Shown here: positions 23,878-37,468 of the stretch, one piece after another | Position numbering within the stretch: the stretch's first letter is position 1 | How the letters are laid out: each line of letters starts with the position of its first letter | Assembly: GCA_034401135.1 (NCBI GenBank) | Contig: JAWZSP010000004.1 | Span: 3,596,001 to 3,660,000 of the forward strand | Origin: Volutella citrinella | Lineage: Eukaryota; Ascomycota; Sordariomycetes; Hypocreales; Nectriaceae | Reading direction: 5' to 3' | DNA: 64,000 nucleotides | Position numbers and translations under genes: made by a program | Notes under the pieces: model-generated | Databases searched by the model: none | The model's input: only the letters and a program-made list of their open reading frames with translations | What the model was told of the DNA's origin: nothing

Positions 23878-25429
23878 TTACTGCGTTTGGCACTGCGCCT
23901 GGGGCCCGTCGCCCATCTCGTCATCCTCCCACTCCTCGCCAAAGCCACCGTGTCCGGCACTGGCACCCATCTACAACAGCAAGTTAGTCAGTCAGTCAGG
24001 CATTTGGCAATATCAACACGACAAAGCCCGTCATGGAAGCAAGGTTTCTCTCACCTGGTCTAGATCGGCATCGCTCTCGTACTCGACGTCATCCACCTCG
24101 TCGGCCTCGATATCCTTGGGGGCTTCGGGCAGCATCTTCTTGAGCGCCTCGTAGGCGGGCTCGTCCGTCAGCCAGCCGTCCTCGGGGAACTCAACCTTGA
24201 CCAGCAGGTACAGGTCGCCCTTGGCCTCGCCGCGCTTGAGGGGCATGCCCTCGCCGGCCACCTTGAGGACATCGCCGGGACGTAGGATCTTGCCACGGGG
24301 TCGCTCTAGTCGGATGCCACGGCCGTCGAGATGGGTGAGGACGGTGCGGGAGAAGCCTGTCAGGGCCTCGGCGAGCGACACGCTGAGCTCGGCCGACAGG
24401 TCATGGCCCAGGCGAGTGAAGTGCTCGTGGGGCTCCTCCACCAGCGTAAAGACAATATCACCCGGGATCTGGTCGGGGTACTGGTCGGCTTCGCCCTCGA
24501 GGACGATGCGCTCGCCCTGCATGGAACCGCGGGGGATGTAGATCTCGAGGACCTTCTTCTCCTGAACGGTGCGCTTGCCCTTGCACTTCTTGCAGCGGTC
24601 CTTCTCCTTGAACACCTGGCCGGCGCCGTGGCAGTGGTCGCAGACGACGGTCTCGCGGCGCATCATGCCGGGGCCGACCTGGCGGAAGGCCTCGACGATG
24701 CCGTTGCCCTTGCAGCGCTCGCAGGTGGTCGACTTGGCCTTCTCCTTGCCACCAGTGCCCTTGCAGGTGCCACAGACGACCTGCTTGTTGGCAGCGAACT
24801 TCACTGTCTTGCCACGATACAGCTCCTCGAGCGTCACCTTGTACTCCTGCTCCTCATCGGGGCCGCGTCGTGGTCGTCGGGCGCCGCCAGGGCCTCCGGG
24901 TCCTCCAGGGCCACCCATGCCGAAGCCGAACATCTGGGAAAGGATGTCATTGAGGTCGACCTCGGGGCCGCCGGGTCCGCCGCGGGACTTGTCAAAGGCG
25001 GCCATGCCGTGGGTATCGTAGAGGTGGCGCTTCTCCTCATCGCTGAGAATCTCGTAGGCCTGGGTGATTTCCTTGAACTTGACTTCGGACGCCTCGCGCT
25101 GGTCCTCGGGGACCTTGTCGGGATGGTACTTGAGAGCAGCCTGCAGTTGCCGTCAGTTTTGCTTTCCGCAGACACGAGGCAGGCGCTGCGTGCGTGTCTG
25201 GGTGGCTCAACATACCTTGCGGTAGGCCTTCTTGATCTGGTCCTGCGTCGACGTCTTATCGATACTAAGCAATTCTGTAGGGGCCAACACTGTCAGCGCC
25301 TGTGCCTAGCCGGCTCCCTTCCCCTCACCCCGCGCGGGGGGACTCGGAAAATCATGGGCATCAGAACTCACCGTAGAGGTCAATGTCCTCGGCCTGTTGC
25401 GGCGGCGTGCCCGCGTTGTTCTCGTCCAT
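23878..25429 (-). CDS. ydj1: Class I DnaJ/Hsp40 co-chaperone (Ydj1-like, farnesylated)
   Basis: Co-chaperone stimulating Hsp70 ATPase and delivering substrates, in the cytosol and on membranes. Model, minus strand: exons 25372-25429, 25216-25274, 24055-25140 and 23878-23970, giving 431 aa. The J domain contains the HPD triad (residues 45-47). A Gly-rich linker follows. The zinc-finger domain has four CxxCxGxG-type repeats ([32 protein letters not shown]; the last is degenerate, ending GKR). The C-terminal substrate domain ends in CQTQ, a CaaX farnesylation box comparable to CASQ of yeast Ydj1. Intron sizes are 97, 75 and 84 bp. It is divergent from the mitochondrial GluRS gene, sharing a 421-bp intergenic promoter. 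Confidence 0.95.
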
Positions 25430-27990
<2,561 letters not shown>

Positions 27991-28526
27991 AAAAAAAAAT
28001 GCCGACTGGGTAGCCCTGTGGCCGGCTGGAACTTTGTCGACCAGCATTCATTGTATCATACTGTACTACATCGTAGAATGTGTATTCCTAGCAGCAGCCC
28101 AATGGACTACGGATATGGAAGCAGAGAAAATACTCTTCTTCTTGTTTGGCTATTTAGTGGCACTTCATTCACAACGACACTTCCAGCTTGGGGAGGAAAT
28201 CCGAGGTGCTATTCATAATTCGTAACGTATTGTGATATGCAATGACCATATCCTGAGATCCCAGAGGTATCAATTCTTTCCCAGTCCAGACCCATTTCTC
28301 TATCACTCGGCACCCCTCAACAAATCAACGCAACGACGCAAGAATTAATGCTAGTTATGCTTCCAATACTCCGCAGCCGCTCTTGGGGTTCGATAATACT
28401 TGGCCGTCCCACACCACATGGCCGGAACGAGCCAAGGAACAAGTATGTACAGTTCAAATGAACGAGATATATGGACAAAAGAGTATTAAGAAAAAAACCC
28501 GAAACGCGGTCACTGGGGGTATATGT
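27991..28526. other. Convergent 3' flanks of mse1 and noxR
   Basis: 536 bp between two stop codons on opposite strands. It is relatively AT-rich, with an A9 run just after the mse1 stop. No gene is supported. Confidence 0.6.
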
Positions 28527-30280
28527 CTAAACTTCGATGATCCAAATCTGTGAATTGTGTTAGTCAACAATAGAGGCCAAGGGAGGCGTCGCGAAAACTT
28601 ACGTCAAGCTTTCCTGTCTCTGATTTCCGTCTTCGAGCTTCATCCTTGGCGGCATCAATGGCCATTTCCCAATCATCCTGGTCGCCCATGGTAATCATAT
28701 CGCCGTTGGGCTGGTCCTCATCTCGGACCTTGATCTTGAAGCGACGGCGCAGACCGAACTTCTCACGGATCTTGTCAACCACGACCGGGAACTGGACATT
28801 GGGGGCGACCATGATGGCGCGCACATCATCGGCATGGACCTTGATGCGGATCTTGGTGACCTCAACAGGTCTTCCAGTTCCAGAGCCCCTGCGGGAGTCA
28901 TAGTCGCCTCCATCGATCGATCCATCTCCATATTGGCTTGGGCTGCCAGCAGATCCAGTAGAGCCACGGTTGGTGTTGTAGACTTGATCCACGCTAAAGT
29001 ACGCGTCCTCCTCTGGGATTTGCTTGGGCCTGAGTTGCAAGGGGGCCGGTGGCTCCCTACCCCTGGCTGTAGCTGCGGATGCGGACCGCACAGGTCGTCG
29101 AGAGTCGGCAGGGGACGGTGCCTTCTCATACTTGCGGTTGGGCTCGGCCTGTTGAATGTTGAGCTTGGCCAGCGAGGGCTTCCCTCCACTACGGACGGAC
29201 ATGCCACGGTTTAAGCGCTCGCCCTCAGGTGGAGGGGTAGGTGGGAACATGTTGCGGCTGTTCGGTGGCTCGGATTGTTGCCTTCGCGACTGGATACCAG
29301 GCTTCACGAGATTTGTAGCGGCGAATGAGATGTTGTCCGGTGGGCGATCGTCCTTGACCTCGGCCCTTCCAGCCTACGGCGCAGGTTAGTATTTGTGTGG
29401 GATTCACCTGGAATAAGACTTACACTCTTAATCTCGGCACCAGCAAAGCCAGTAAAGGCATTCGCACGATCAGACGCAGCCACGAGCCTTGCTTTGCCAA
29501 GGTAGTCCTTGGTCTTCAGGTTACGGACCTTGGCCTCATTGGGACGATAGACAACGCCGACTGGAATAGAGAAGACGGTGTAGCCCTAGCAACAATTAGC
29601 ATCATTCCGTTGACCTTCGCAACGAGTAAGCTAACCTCAGCCTCTTCGCGGATAGCCTCGTCAATAACATTGTGGTCCTCAACCACCTTCTCCTTGACAG
29701 CGTACGCCAAGTCCTGCATTCCGGCTTCTTTTTGCTGGAGATAGATATAACACAGGCCGCGATTGAAAAGCACCTCACAGGAGTAGAGCTTGAACAAAAG
29801 ACCAAGTTGTGCATAGTCAATCATAGCATTGCCGCGTAGGTAGAGGAGTGTGTCGTTGAAGTTGGCCAGTGCCTCTTCGAAATCACCGAGCAGGAAGTTG
29901 GAGACGCCTTGTTGGAAGTACGCGACAGCGAGGTACATGTCGAGTCGAATCGCGCGCTGGTAGCTTTCAACCTGGTACAGTGAAGTGTATGGTTAGGCTC
30001 TGGTCATGATACAAGCCACTATGGGCGGGAAATGAGGTGCTTGGCAGTTGTGACTTACAGCCTTCTCATGCTCGCCGAGGGTAGCGTGAATTACACCGAT
30101 GTTGAATAGGATCTTGCTCGTGTCGCCGATTTTTTCGAACTCATTGAGAGAATCTTCGAATTCATTGTTGTCATAACGACCAAGGGCCGAAACCCAGGTC
30201 TCGATTTCCTGTGGGCAGCTGGGTCAGTGGGCGGCGTGGGGACGAGACGGTGAAGAGGAACGCACCAGCTTCAACGACAT
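28527..30280 (-). CDS. noxR: NADPH oxidase regulator NoxR (p67phox-like, TPR + PB1)
   Basis: Cytosolic activator of fungal NADPH oxidases, coupling Rac and polarity proteins to superoxide production. Model, minus strand: exons 30266-30280, 30059-30208, 29636-29971, 29424-29585, 28603-29373 and 28527-28547, giving 484 aa. All five introns (50-87 bp) are phase 0. Four TPR-like helical repeats fill residues 1 to about 170, with LNEFEKIGDTSKILFNIGV, AYFQQGVSNFLLGDFEEAL and EVLFNRGLCYIYLQQKEAG. Segment GYTVFSIPVGVVYRPNEAKV follows, as in the p67phox activation region. After a Pro/Ser-rich linker, a PB1 domain spans about 391-484, including KIRIKVHADDVRAIMV and ending IWIIEV from a 7-codon last exon. 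There is no SH3 domain, as is usual in fungal NoxR. Confidence 0.94.
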
Positions 30281-33200
30281 GGTCTGTGGCTGCCGAAGGC
30301 AGTGGTTGCCGTAGCAAACTCAATCCGCGGAGATGTATGCAGAGGAAGAAGAAGAATGGGGAAGGATGATGAAAGAGGCAATATGCAAGAGGCGTAGAGG
30401 CGGAAATGTAAAGTGGGAGTTTGAGCTGAGACAGATGGGGCGGGCAGTTGGGCGCTTAATACAGCATGCGCAACCGAGGGGTGAGGGTTGTCCCGACTTA
30501 TTAGTACTATGTAGGGCAGGCGGCGGGCAGGAGAGCTCGGACAAGGGCCAAGGCTGCGGGAAGGGCGGGCAGGTACACCTAGGTCCCGGGGCACCCCTGG
30601 AGCGGGGGGTGAAGGGTGAAGAGGCCCGAGGGCGTGTGTGGTCGTGTGGCAGGTGTGCGGCAGGAGCTAGTACCAGCGGCCAGGAGCGGTCGTGGCGGCC
30701 AAGTTGCGAAGCGACCCGGTCCAGTGGTCTTGGCCAGTTGCTTCTTAGTCGCAGCTTCCTTTTGCCAGCGGGTTCGGACGTATGGCACACCTATTGGTTC
30801 GGCGCAGAGCCTGGACGGGCTTGGCGGCTGTTGCCAGTGGCGTTGCTTCTGAAAGTAGCACCAGCGATGATGCGCGCGTGATGGAGGCTGGTGATACGGA
30901 TCCCAAAAGATCACAGGCTGTGCTCAAGATGAGGATTGGAGAGGATTCAAATACGCGCGACGCCTCTGGCTGTGCTTTGTGCAACGAGGCTTGGTAGGCG
31001 CCCTGGGGGTACGGGATCACCGCGTGTTGGTGGGAGCAGCCGCACCGGAGAGGGAAGTCGAGGGATGGACGGCAACGAAGTGAGACTGTTGGTCCCAAGG
31101 CTGTGATGTTTGATAGCCTAGAAATACAGAAGGCGACTACAGGTCAAAGTACTGGTATCGTGATGCAGACTTGTGATTCCCACGGGGCCGGCGGGTGAAT
31201 GTTATAGGAATGAAGTGCTAGCTCGTATATCCGAACAACTCATGGCGGGCCGGTGCGTCCGTAAGAAACACATGATGTGCAGGGAAGCATATCGGTGTAA
31301 GTGGAATGGTGAACACACAATGGGATGTTGCAGATGTGAAATCACAGCGGCCAAGACAATAGAGAGAGCTTACGCCGCAGCCAGCCCAGCCGAACCACGC
31401 GAGTCGTATGAAAGAGAGGCTGTACGAAGCGAATTGCAAGGCGTAGAGATGTTGCGCGATGTGTGAAGGACCCAGAGCCAAGCCAAACCGCGGCCGTGGA
31501 TGCGAGATGGTCTGGTGACGGCCAGAGCCTTGCTGCAGCTGGGGCAGAAAAGGCTGGACAGTGAGTGGCCAGCGATGGAAGCCAGCGCCTAAGTTGCGAA
31601 GAGAATTGGCTGGATGGGAGGGCCAGCCAGTGCTACGGTATATCAATCACAGCACCGCGCGGGGGTCTAATGGATGCCCAGGCGCTAACGGCCCAGTGGC
31701 TCTGCAGCGCTGCGTCGCAATCCGGCAGCAGGATGTGCTAGCAGCTGAGCTAACGCCTGTACGATGACTGCCATCAGTGCCCATCACACGCATCAATCAC
31801 ATCTATTTTGGGGCCCAAGTGCGCAGCATGTGTGATTCTCGGGCTCATGTGTCTCTCGAACTATGCACGTTGGGCCCTGCGCATCCGTTGTTGGAAAGTT
31901 GAGTCTCCGACCTGTGTTTGCTTTGTCTTGGGTGTGGTGTCTGGGGGGCGCGAAACCCGACAGCCTGTTTCGCCAACGCGGATCACTTATGCTGTTGGTC
32001 GGCCGTCCCGAGCCAGCGGCGACGAATCTTGTTGTAGACACTGCAGAATTGCCTCTACCTCGCCCCCTTCTGACAGCTTCTGACAGGGAACATGGCTTCA
32101 ACAACCGCAGCCAACAGCACATCAAACAGGTACACTCCTGTCGAATCGTGGAGTTCAGTTGCGGCCGCCAACCTGGATGCGAAAAAGTGAACTTCTGTTG
32201 CATTGACACTTGACTTGCCCGGCCTCACATCGTACGCACGCCAGCACCTCCACCCCACACCTTTCATCAACCTCAATGCGACGGATCCCAAACTTTCCCC
32301 TGCCCGCGGCCTGTCTAGTCACCGGCATATTCTTCCAATTCGCCTGAACTTCGATCGCTCCCTTAGTCGATCGAACCACCTCAACTAAGAGGCTCGTCAG
32401 ATGCCCTTACAGAATCGAACGTTGTGTACGGCGGTGCGTTTCTGTGGCCGCCCCGATGCCTCCCTCCTCTTCGCCCTGCTTTGCCTTTTCGAAGTGATGG
32501 TCCGTCCCCGTCCCAACCCAACCCAGCCAACCCTGGTGCACCCAGTGTTCCAGGTTCCTGATGGCCTGCAGCCTAACATGCTGATTGGAAGCCCATCCTG
32601 GTCTCCGAGAGGGGCGTCCCCGCTGCTTCAGGGCGGCTATCTCAGAAACTAGCGGTGGCTACCAGTCATCCGTCACTGGGAGCTACCACACCCCGGGGCC
32701 TAGCGGCCTTGTGGCTGAGGGTTGGGTCCTTGCAGCCATCACCTCTGCCCTCTGCGCATGAGATGACGTGGGTGTCATTGTGCCTCTAAGCGCCCGGCCT
32801 TGGCCTGATGGCCACGACATTGGATGGCTACTTTTAAAGCTCATGCATGTCCTCTAAGAGGGCGATGCGGATTAGGCTATCGAAACTAACCATCGGCCTT
32901 GGTCGTCGTCCTCCGAGTAGGCACACCACTCCATAATTAGAAGACGATGCCTCACTCGATCACCAACAGAGCACACCTCTCGATCGGTGACCACGGTGGA
33001 ACTGCGGTGGGAGCAGGGTTGCTGTGCCATGCCAGGCATGGTCCAAGATGCACGGTGACAGACAGACATTGCCCTGGTGATAGCGACATCGCAGTGGGCC
33101 GCAAACACCTCGCTTCCAGCAATTCACATCAGCAACATCCAAAAATAAAGTGCCGCGCACTCTTGGCCACCGCTGCCGAGCCTGTGGCGGGTCAGCTAGA

Positions 33201-34851
33201 GGAAATCACCGGATCACATCGCTTTGGTCGCGCTCCGTGCTCATCCGATGCTTGGGGGAGGAGAATTGGTCACGATGCCCGAGGGCGTCCTCTAATTGCT
33301 CCATGGCAGTGAGTCCGTATTCCCACGAGGTGCCTCACCTTAGCCAGATGCCGGCCTATCCTTCGCGTTTACAGGCAAAAGATCCAGGGGCAAGTATGCC
33401 TGATCAACATGCAGGGCTTTCATAGATGGCCAAAATCGGGTCATGCCGTGCTGAGCTGTCTCTTTCTGTAACTTACACGGAGCAGGCCTCGGACCTTCTC
33501 AGGTAAGTGCCGGCTGGCTTGATGGGTCCGTGTGGACTACAGCAGCCAACTCCGGAAAGGTCAGAGGCTGTGACGAGACCCGAGATCAAGGGCCGACGCC
33601 CTGGCCAACAAGCACAAACTCAGAGAACACTGCATTGGCCTCACACCGCTACAGGCATTCATGATTGGGTTGAGAAAGCTTTAGTCAATAGTTCAATTGT
33701 CGCGGTTTCTCGGCCTCTCATTCCAGACACCTCCTGGCCCTAAGGAAGCACCGGGAACTAGTTGCCGGATAGGATTGTTACGATGCTAACAACCAGCCTG
33801 CCCCTTTGATTCAGGTTGACATGCGATTTCACATGCGGTTGACGCCTCCGTTTCTGCCACTCCCTGGAGGATTTGCCAGAGCTTCGAGACCTATGATCAA
33901 CTTCAGCGGAATGTCACCCCTTTCGGACAGCCAAGACTTTGTTGCCCCCCAATGCCCCATCACTAACACAAGCGCCGGAGCAAGACTCAACAGTAGCATG
34001 GCAGCCAACACCTTGACAGGTGGAGAAGGCTGGTCCCAGAAGTTCTCGCTCCATGCCAGTACGCTAACCCACTTCCTGTACTACATTTCCGCGTGGGCGA
34101 CTCCCAACTCCATGGGTCTGTGAGAACCAGATAAAAGCAACTTTCGCCAAGGAAGGGAACTGTCACATGAATCTGATTCCCCAGTCTCAAAGGTTTTTGC
34201 CCTGCCCGGCATATCCTCTCTTAAACGGCCGCCCCAAGATCCGTCGCTCCTCCGGCACTTACAGTGAAGGAATGGGCTGATCGGCCGCAGGGGGGGTGTT
34301 AAATTTGGCGAGATTTCAGCTGGTCAATTACCAACAGCTAGCACGGAACTGCATCCTCGCCACGGCAACTTGATCATGGGAAATCTATTTTCTTCAATTT
34401 TTCCGTCGGGCTATGTTGGATTCCGTCTGGAAATGATGATATGACTGCCCAGCCAGCCGCCCAGTCGACCCATTATCGCCAATTACCCCTGTCCGATGTG
34501 GTTTCGGGATGGGATATGGCACCACGTCCCGTTGCATACTGGCTTGGTTCAAAACAGCAGGGAGAAGCCGTGGCTCCTGGTGAGGTCGGCCAGGCTCTAG
34601 GCCTCGTTTCATATACATGGGAAAGCCAGATGCTCGTGCGCCGGATAGCAGCGCCAGAGCGCACGCTGGTCATGCGATAGTGAGGATGATAAGCTTAATT
34701 CACTAGCTTGCATATCTCATCTCATTCTATCTCATCTCATCTTGTTATTCAGAATGCACAGTCCCAAGTTAATCGAGCCGCGACTACGGGGCAGCTACGT
34801 GCTTGTGCGAGTATCAAACAACGCCAGCCTATCGATTGGAATTGGCCAAGT
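30281..34851. other. Gene-poor spacer of 4.5 kb
   Basis: No gene is supported across 4.5 kb. The left part is the NoxR promoter. Around 32.09-32.36 kb are small frames that look slightly protein-like (see findings), without splice or family support. The rest holds only short frames in all phases. Confidence 0.5.
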
Positions 34852-36079
34852 TCAGAGCATTCCCTTCTTGACCTCATCGCGACGCTCTTCCCACAGCGTC
34901 TTGCCAGTGCACGAGCAGACAGTCTTGTCGTTATCCCAAACGCCCGCACTCCTTGCAATAACTCCTACCACGGTGTCTTCGTCGTTGGTGAGAGCTTCAG
35001 CTCCCTCTTCCTGCCGGGTCAGAACCAAAGCATGCCCAATAATCTCCCAGACCTGAAAAGGATAGGCGGCAAAGGAAGCTCCCCGTCCGTCACTGCCAAC
35101 CTCCACCACGCCAAGATCGCCACGGACCTCCTCCTTTTCCTTCCAGATGGGCCCGGTTGATGCAACACCATCCTTGAGATCGCCGTAGGCCCTGATTGAG
35201 GCACGATACGTGCCTGGCGCCACGCCTCGGATTGTGAGATCTACCAGGGTTCGCGTTGGGCTAGCATGAACCATGCGTGCCAGCCCTCTCACCTCGCGGT
35301 TTGGATCTTGCTCCCCATCTCTCTGGAGTTCCGCAAATGTCTCAAGGATACTGACGGCGGCACCTATAATGCATTGACGTTAGACAATCGGATACCTCGG
35401 CTTGCGGCTCAAAACGCAATGGCTTGGAAGCGCCGTGTTCCAAAACCCCAAGTGGCGAATCAGAAGAACAATCTGTTGCACATACCGTCTGAGCTGCCAG
35501 ATCCGCGCAAGATCGCATCGCGGCCCGTAGCTTGGATCGCCTCAACAATGGCAGAAGGGGCCGCTTCGGAGTTACGACTTGGTCAGCCATGATTTCAGGT
35601 TGTCTCGCCTTGTTTCAACATACTAGTGCCTTCTACCAGAATGAGCTGGTCCTTCAAGTTGCCCTCGACCTTGGTGATGCCGTCCAACTTGTACAACGAG
35701 TCTGAAACCGACTTGATGCAGCCGTCACATGACAAAGGGACGGCGAAGAGGGTCTAGCTCAGGTTTGTAACATTAGTACCCCTCCCAGCATAAAAGTTCT
35801 GCTCTCTTTCATCTCCTTTTCAAACGCCTCGCTCTTGTCTGGTGAAGCTATGGCGTACCTTGAACGCATCGTGACTCGCCGCCTTCTTGGAGGGCGCTGA
35901 GGTGAGGCAGGTTAGTCAGGCATTGGCCGTCGTGTAAGAGTGGGCGTGTGCCACAAACCCGTGGCTGGCGCACCATTGAAACTGTTGCGCGAGGTCCTGT
36001 AATAATAAACGGAGCATCCCGCTGCAATCAGGAGGGAAGCTGCAGCAATTGCCCTCGGCGGTGTAATTTTGAGAGCCAT
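34852..36079 (-). CDS. ccs1: Copper chaperone for Cu/Zn superoxide dismutase, with N-terminal hydrophobic anchor
   Basis: Delivers copper to SOD1 and forms its disulfide. Model, minus strand: exons 35974-36079, 35859-35896, 35624-35753, 35486-35563 and 34852-35363, giving 287 aa. Frame is conserved across all four introns (77, 105, 60 and 122 bp). The heavy-metal-associated domain starts near residue 49 with FAVPLSCDGC (Cys57, Cys60). The SOD-like central domain carries TLVDLTIRGVAPGTY and AYPFQVWEIIGHALVL. The C-terminal copper-transfer motif is CSC (267-269) in VCSCTGKTLWEERRDEV. Exon 1 adds about 35 residues with a hydrophobic stretch, AIAAASLLIAAGCSVYYY, resembling a signal anchor or mitochondrial presequence. 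In-frame stops precede exons 2 and 3, so no shorter ATG start is evident. Confidence 0.88.
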
Positions 36080-36390
36080 TTTCGGGAGATGTTGAAGGTG
36101 AAATTGGTGCTTTGAAATCACCCCCAGCCAGTGATACCATCGGCAATTGGAAATACAGCGAGGTGACCACTGTGGGTCCACGACCGACTTCGGGAAACGG
36201 TGCATCACGTGACCGTCTAGGATCCTGACTCAGCAGCTCATTGCTGGACATCAAACTTTCCTGAGGCTTCATGTCGCGATCTTCTGATACGAGACAGCAG
36301 AGCGTCAACGCCGCCATCCCGCTCCACTGCTGACCACGACAATTCAGAAATAATCGCAGTGAGGGATTGGCCTCCCCCGCAACAGTCAGA
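36080..36390. promoter_or_regulatory. Divergent promoter between ccs1 and uL13m
   Basis: 311 bp separate the two start codons on opposite strands, so both promoters must overlap here. No distinct motif is identified. Confidence 0.6.
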
Positions 36391-36987
36391 ATGTCTCAAA
36401 CCGTGGGACTGGTTCGTGACCCCCAATTGAATCTGCCTAACCCCAGCATCGTCTAACGACAGCCATAGACCAAGCTCGCCTACTCTCGAGTATGGCACTC
36501 AATCTCCGCTTCCGCTCCTCATCCCACTCTCTCCAGTCAGCCTGGCGTGACGCCGCCCTCCCTTGGCCGCCTCGCCTCGCGAATCGCTTGCATCCTCATG
36601 GGCAAGCATAAGCCCATCTTCGATCCCTCAACGGACTGCGGCGACTACGTGGTCGTGACGAATTGCGCGGCGCTGCACACGACCGGCCGCAAGAAGTGGC
36701 AGAAGACGTACTACCGACACACAACGCGACCCGGTAGCCTCAAGACCGTGACCATGGATGTGCTCATGGAGAAGCACGGTGGCAGCGAAGTGCTTCGCAA
36801 GGCTGTTAGCGGCATGCTCCCCAAGAACCGACTGCGAGACAAGCGACTGGCCAGGCTCAAGGCCTTTGAGGGCGAGGCACACCCTTACAAGCAGAACCTT
36901 GTGCGATTTGGCGGCAAGGTGGTTGGCAAGGGCGGATGGGACAAGATGGTTGAGAGCCTCCGCGAGAACGACAAGCAGAGGCTATAA
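36391..36987 (+). CDS. mrpl23: Mitochondrial ribosomal protein uL13m (MRPL23)
   Basis: Protein of the large mitochondrial ribosomal subunit. Model: exons 36391-36411 and 36469-36987, giving 179 aa. The 21-nt first exon encodes MSQTVGL and joins TKLAYSRVWH, as in fungal orthologues. The 57-bp intron has a weak donor (GTTCGT) but a good branch site (CTAAC) and TAG acceptor. Family motifs are LGRLASRIACILMGKHKP, DCGDYVVVTN, TTRPGSLK and the signature SGMLPKNRLRDKRLARLKAF. It lies divergent to ccs1. Confidence 0.94.
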
Positions 36988-37468
36988 CCGCTTGTCTGGG
37001 GGCCGTTGGTGTGTGGTTCTTTGGGAAGCGAAGATTATTTGTAAATTAACGGGCAAGACTAGAGAAGTCGTGTACTATCTGTACCATATTGTGGGCAACT
37101 CTCATGACCTGGCATCAGGCAAATGGAAAATTACAAAATTTCAACAAAGAAACCGCACTGAGATTTACAGTACCTAACCGCATTGCCTGTAGGCTGCCTG
37201 GACGGGACGCCCCTTTTCACTACTCTACAGCATTTTTTAGTCGGTTCTAATGGACTCTACGTAGGGTATTCATACATATTGAACACGGTCATATCACGGT
37301 CATTCACCGGCCCAATTCACATAATCATGCGGAGTAGTGTTTGTGTACTTCTTCCCATTCTTCTCTGGCTTCATTAATCGTTACATGCGCTAACTAATAC
37401 ATTGCGGCCAAGATCGCGTCAACGCTATAATTCGCAGTTTCAAATGTCACGTCGTCTCGATGGACAAT
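36988..37468. other. Convergent 3' flanks of uL13m and uricase
   Basis: 481 bp between convergent stop codons. It is AT-richer than its surroundings, and no gene is supported. Confidence 0.6.

Noticed and set aside
30945..30990. T-loop-like GGATTCAAAT resembling a tRNA gene
   Set aside because: No acceptor, D or anticodon stems can be built around it.
36547..36987. Starting uL13m at 36547
   Set aside because: The codon there is GTG, and the frame extends upstream to a splice acceptor joining an exon that encodes the typical MSQTVGL start.
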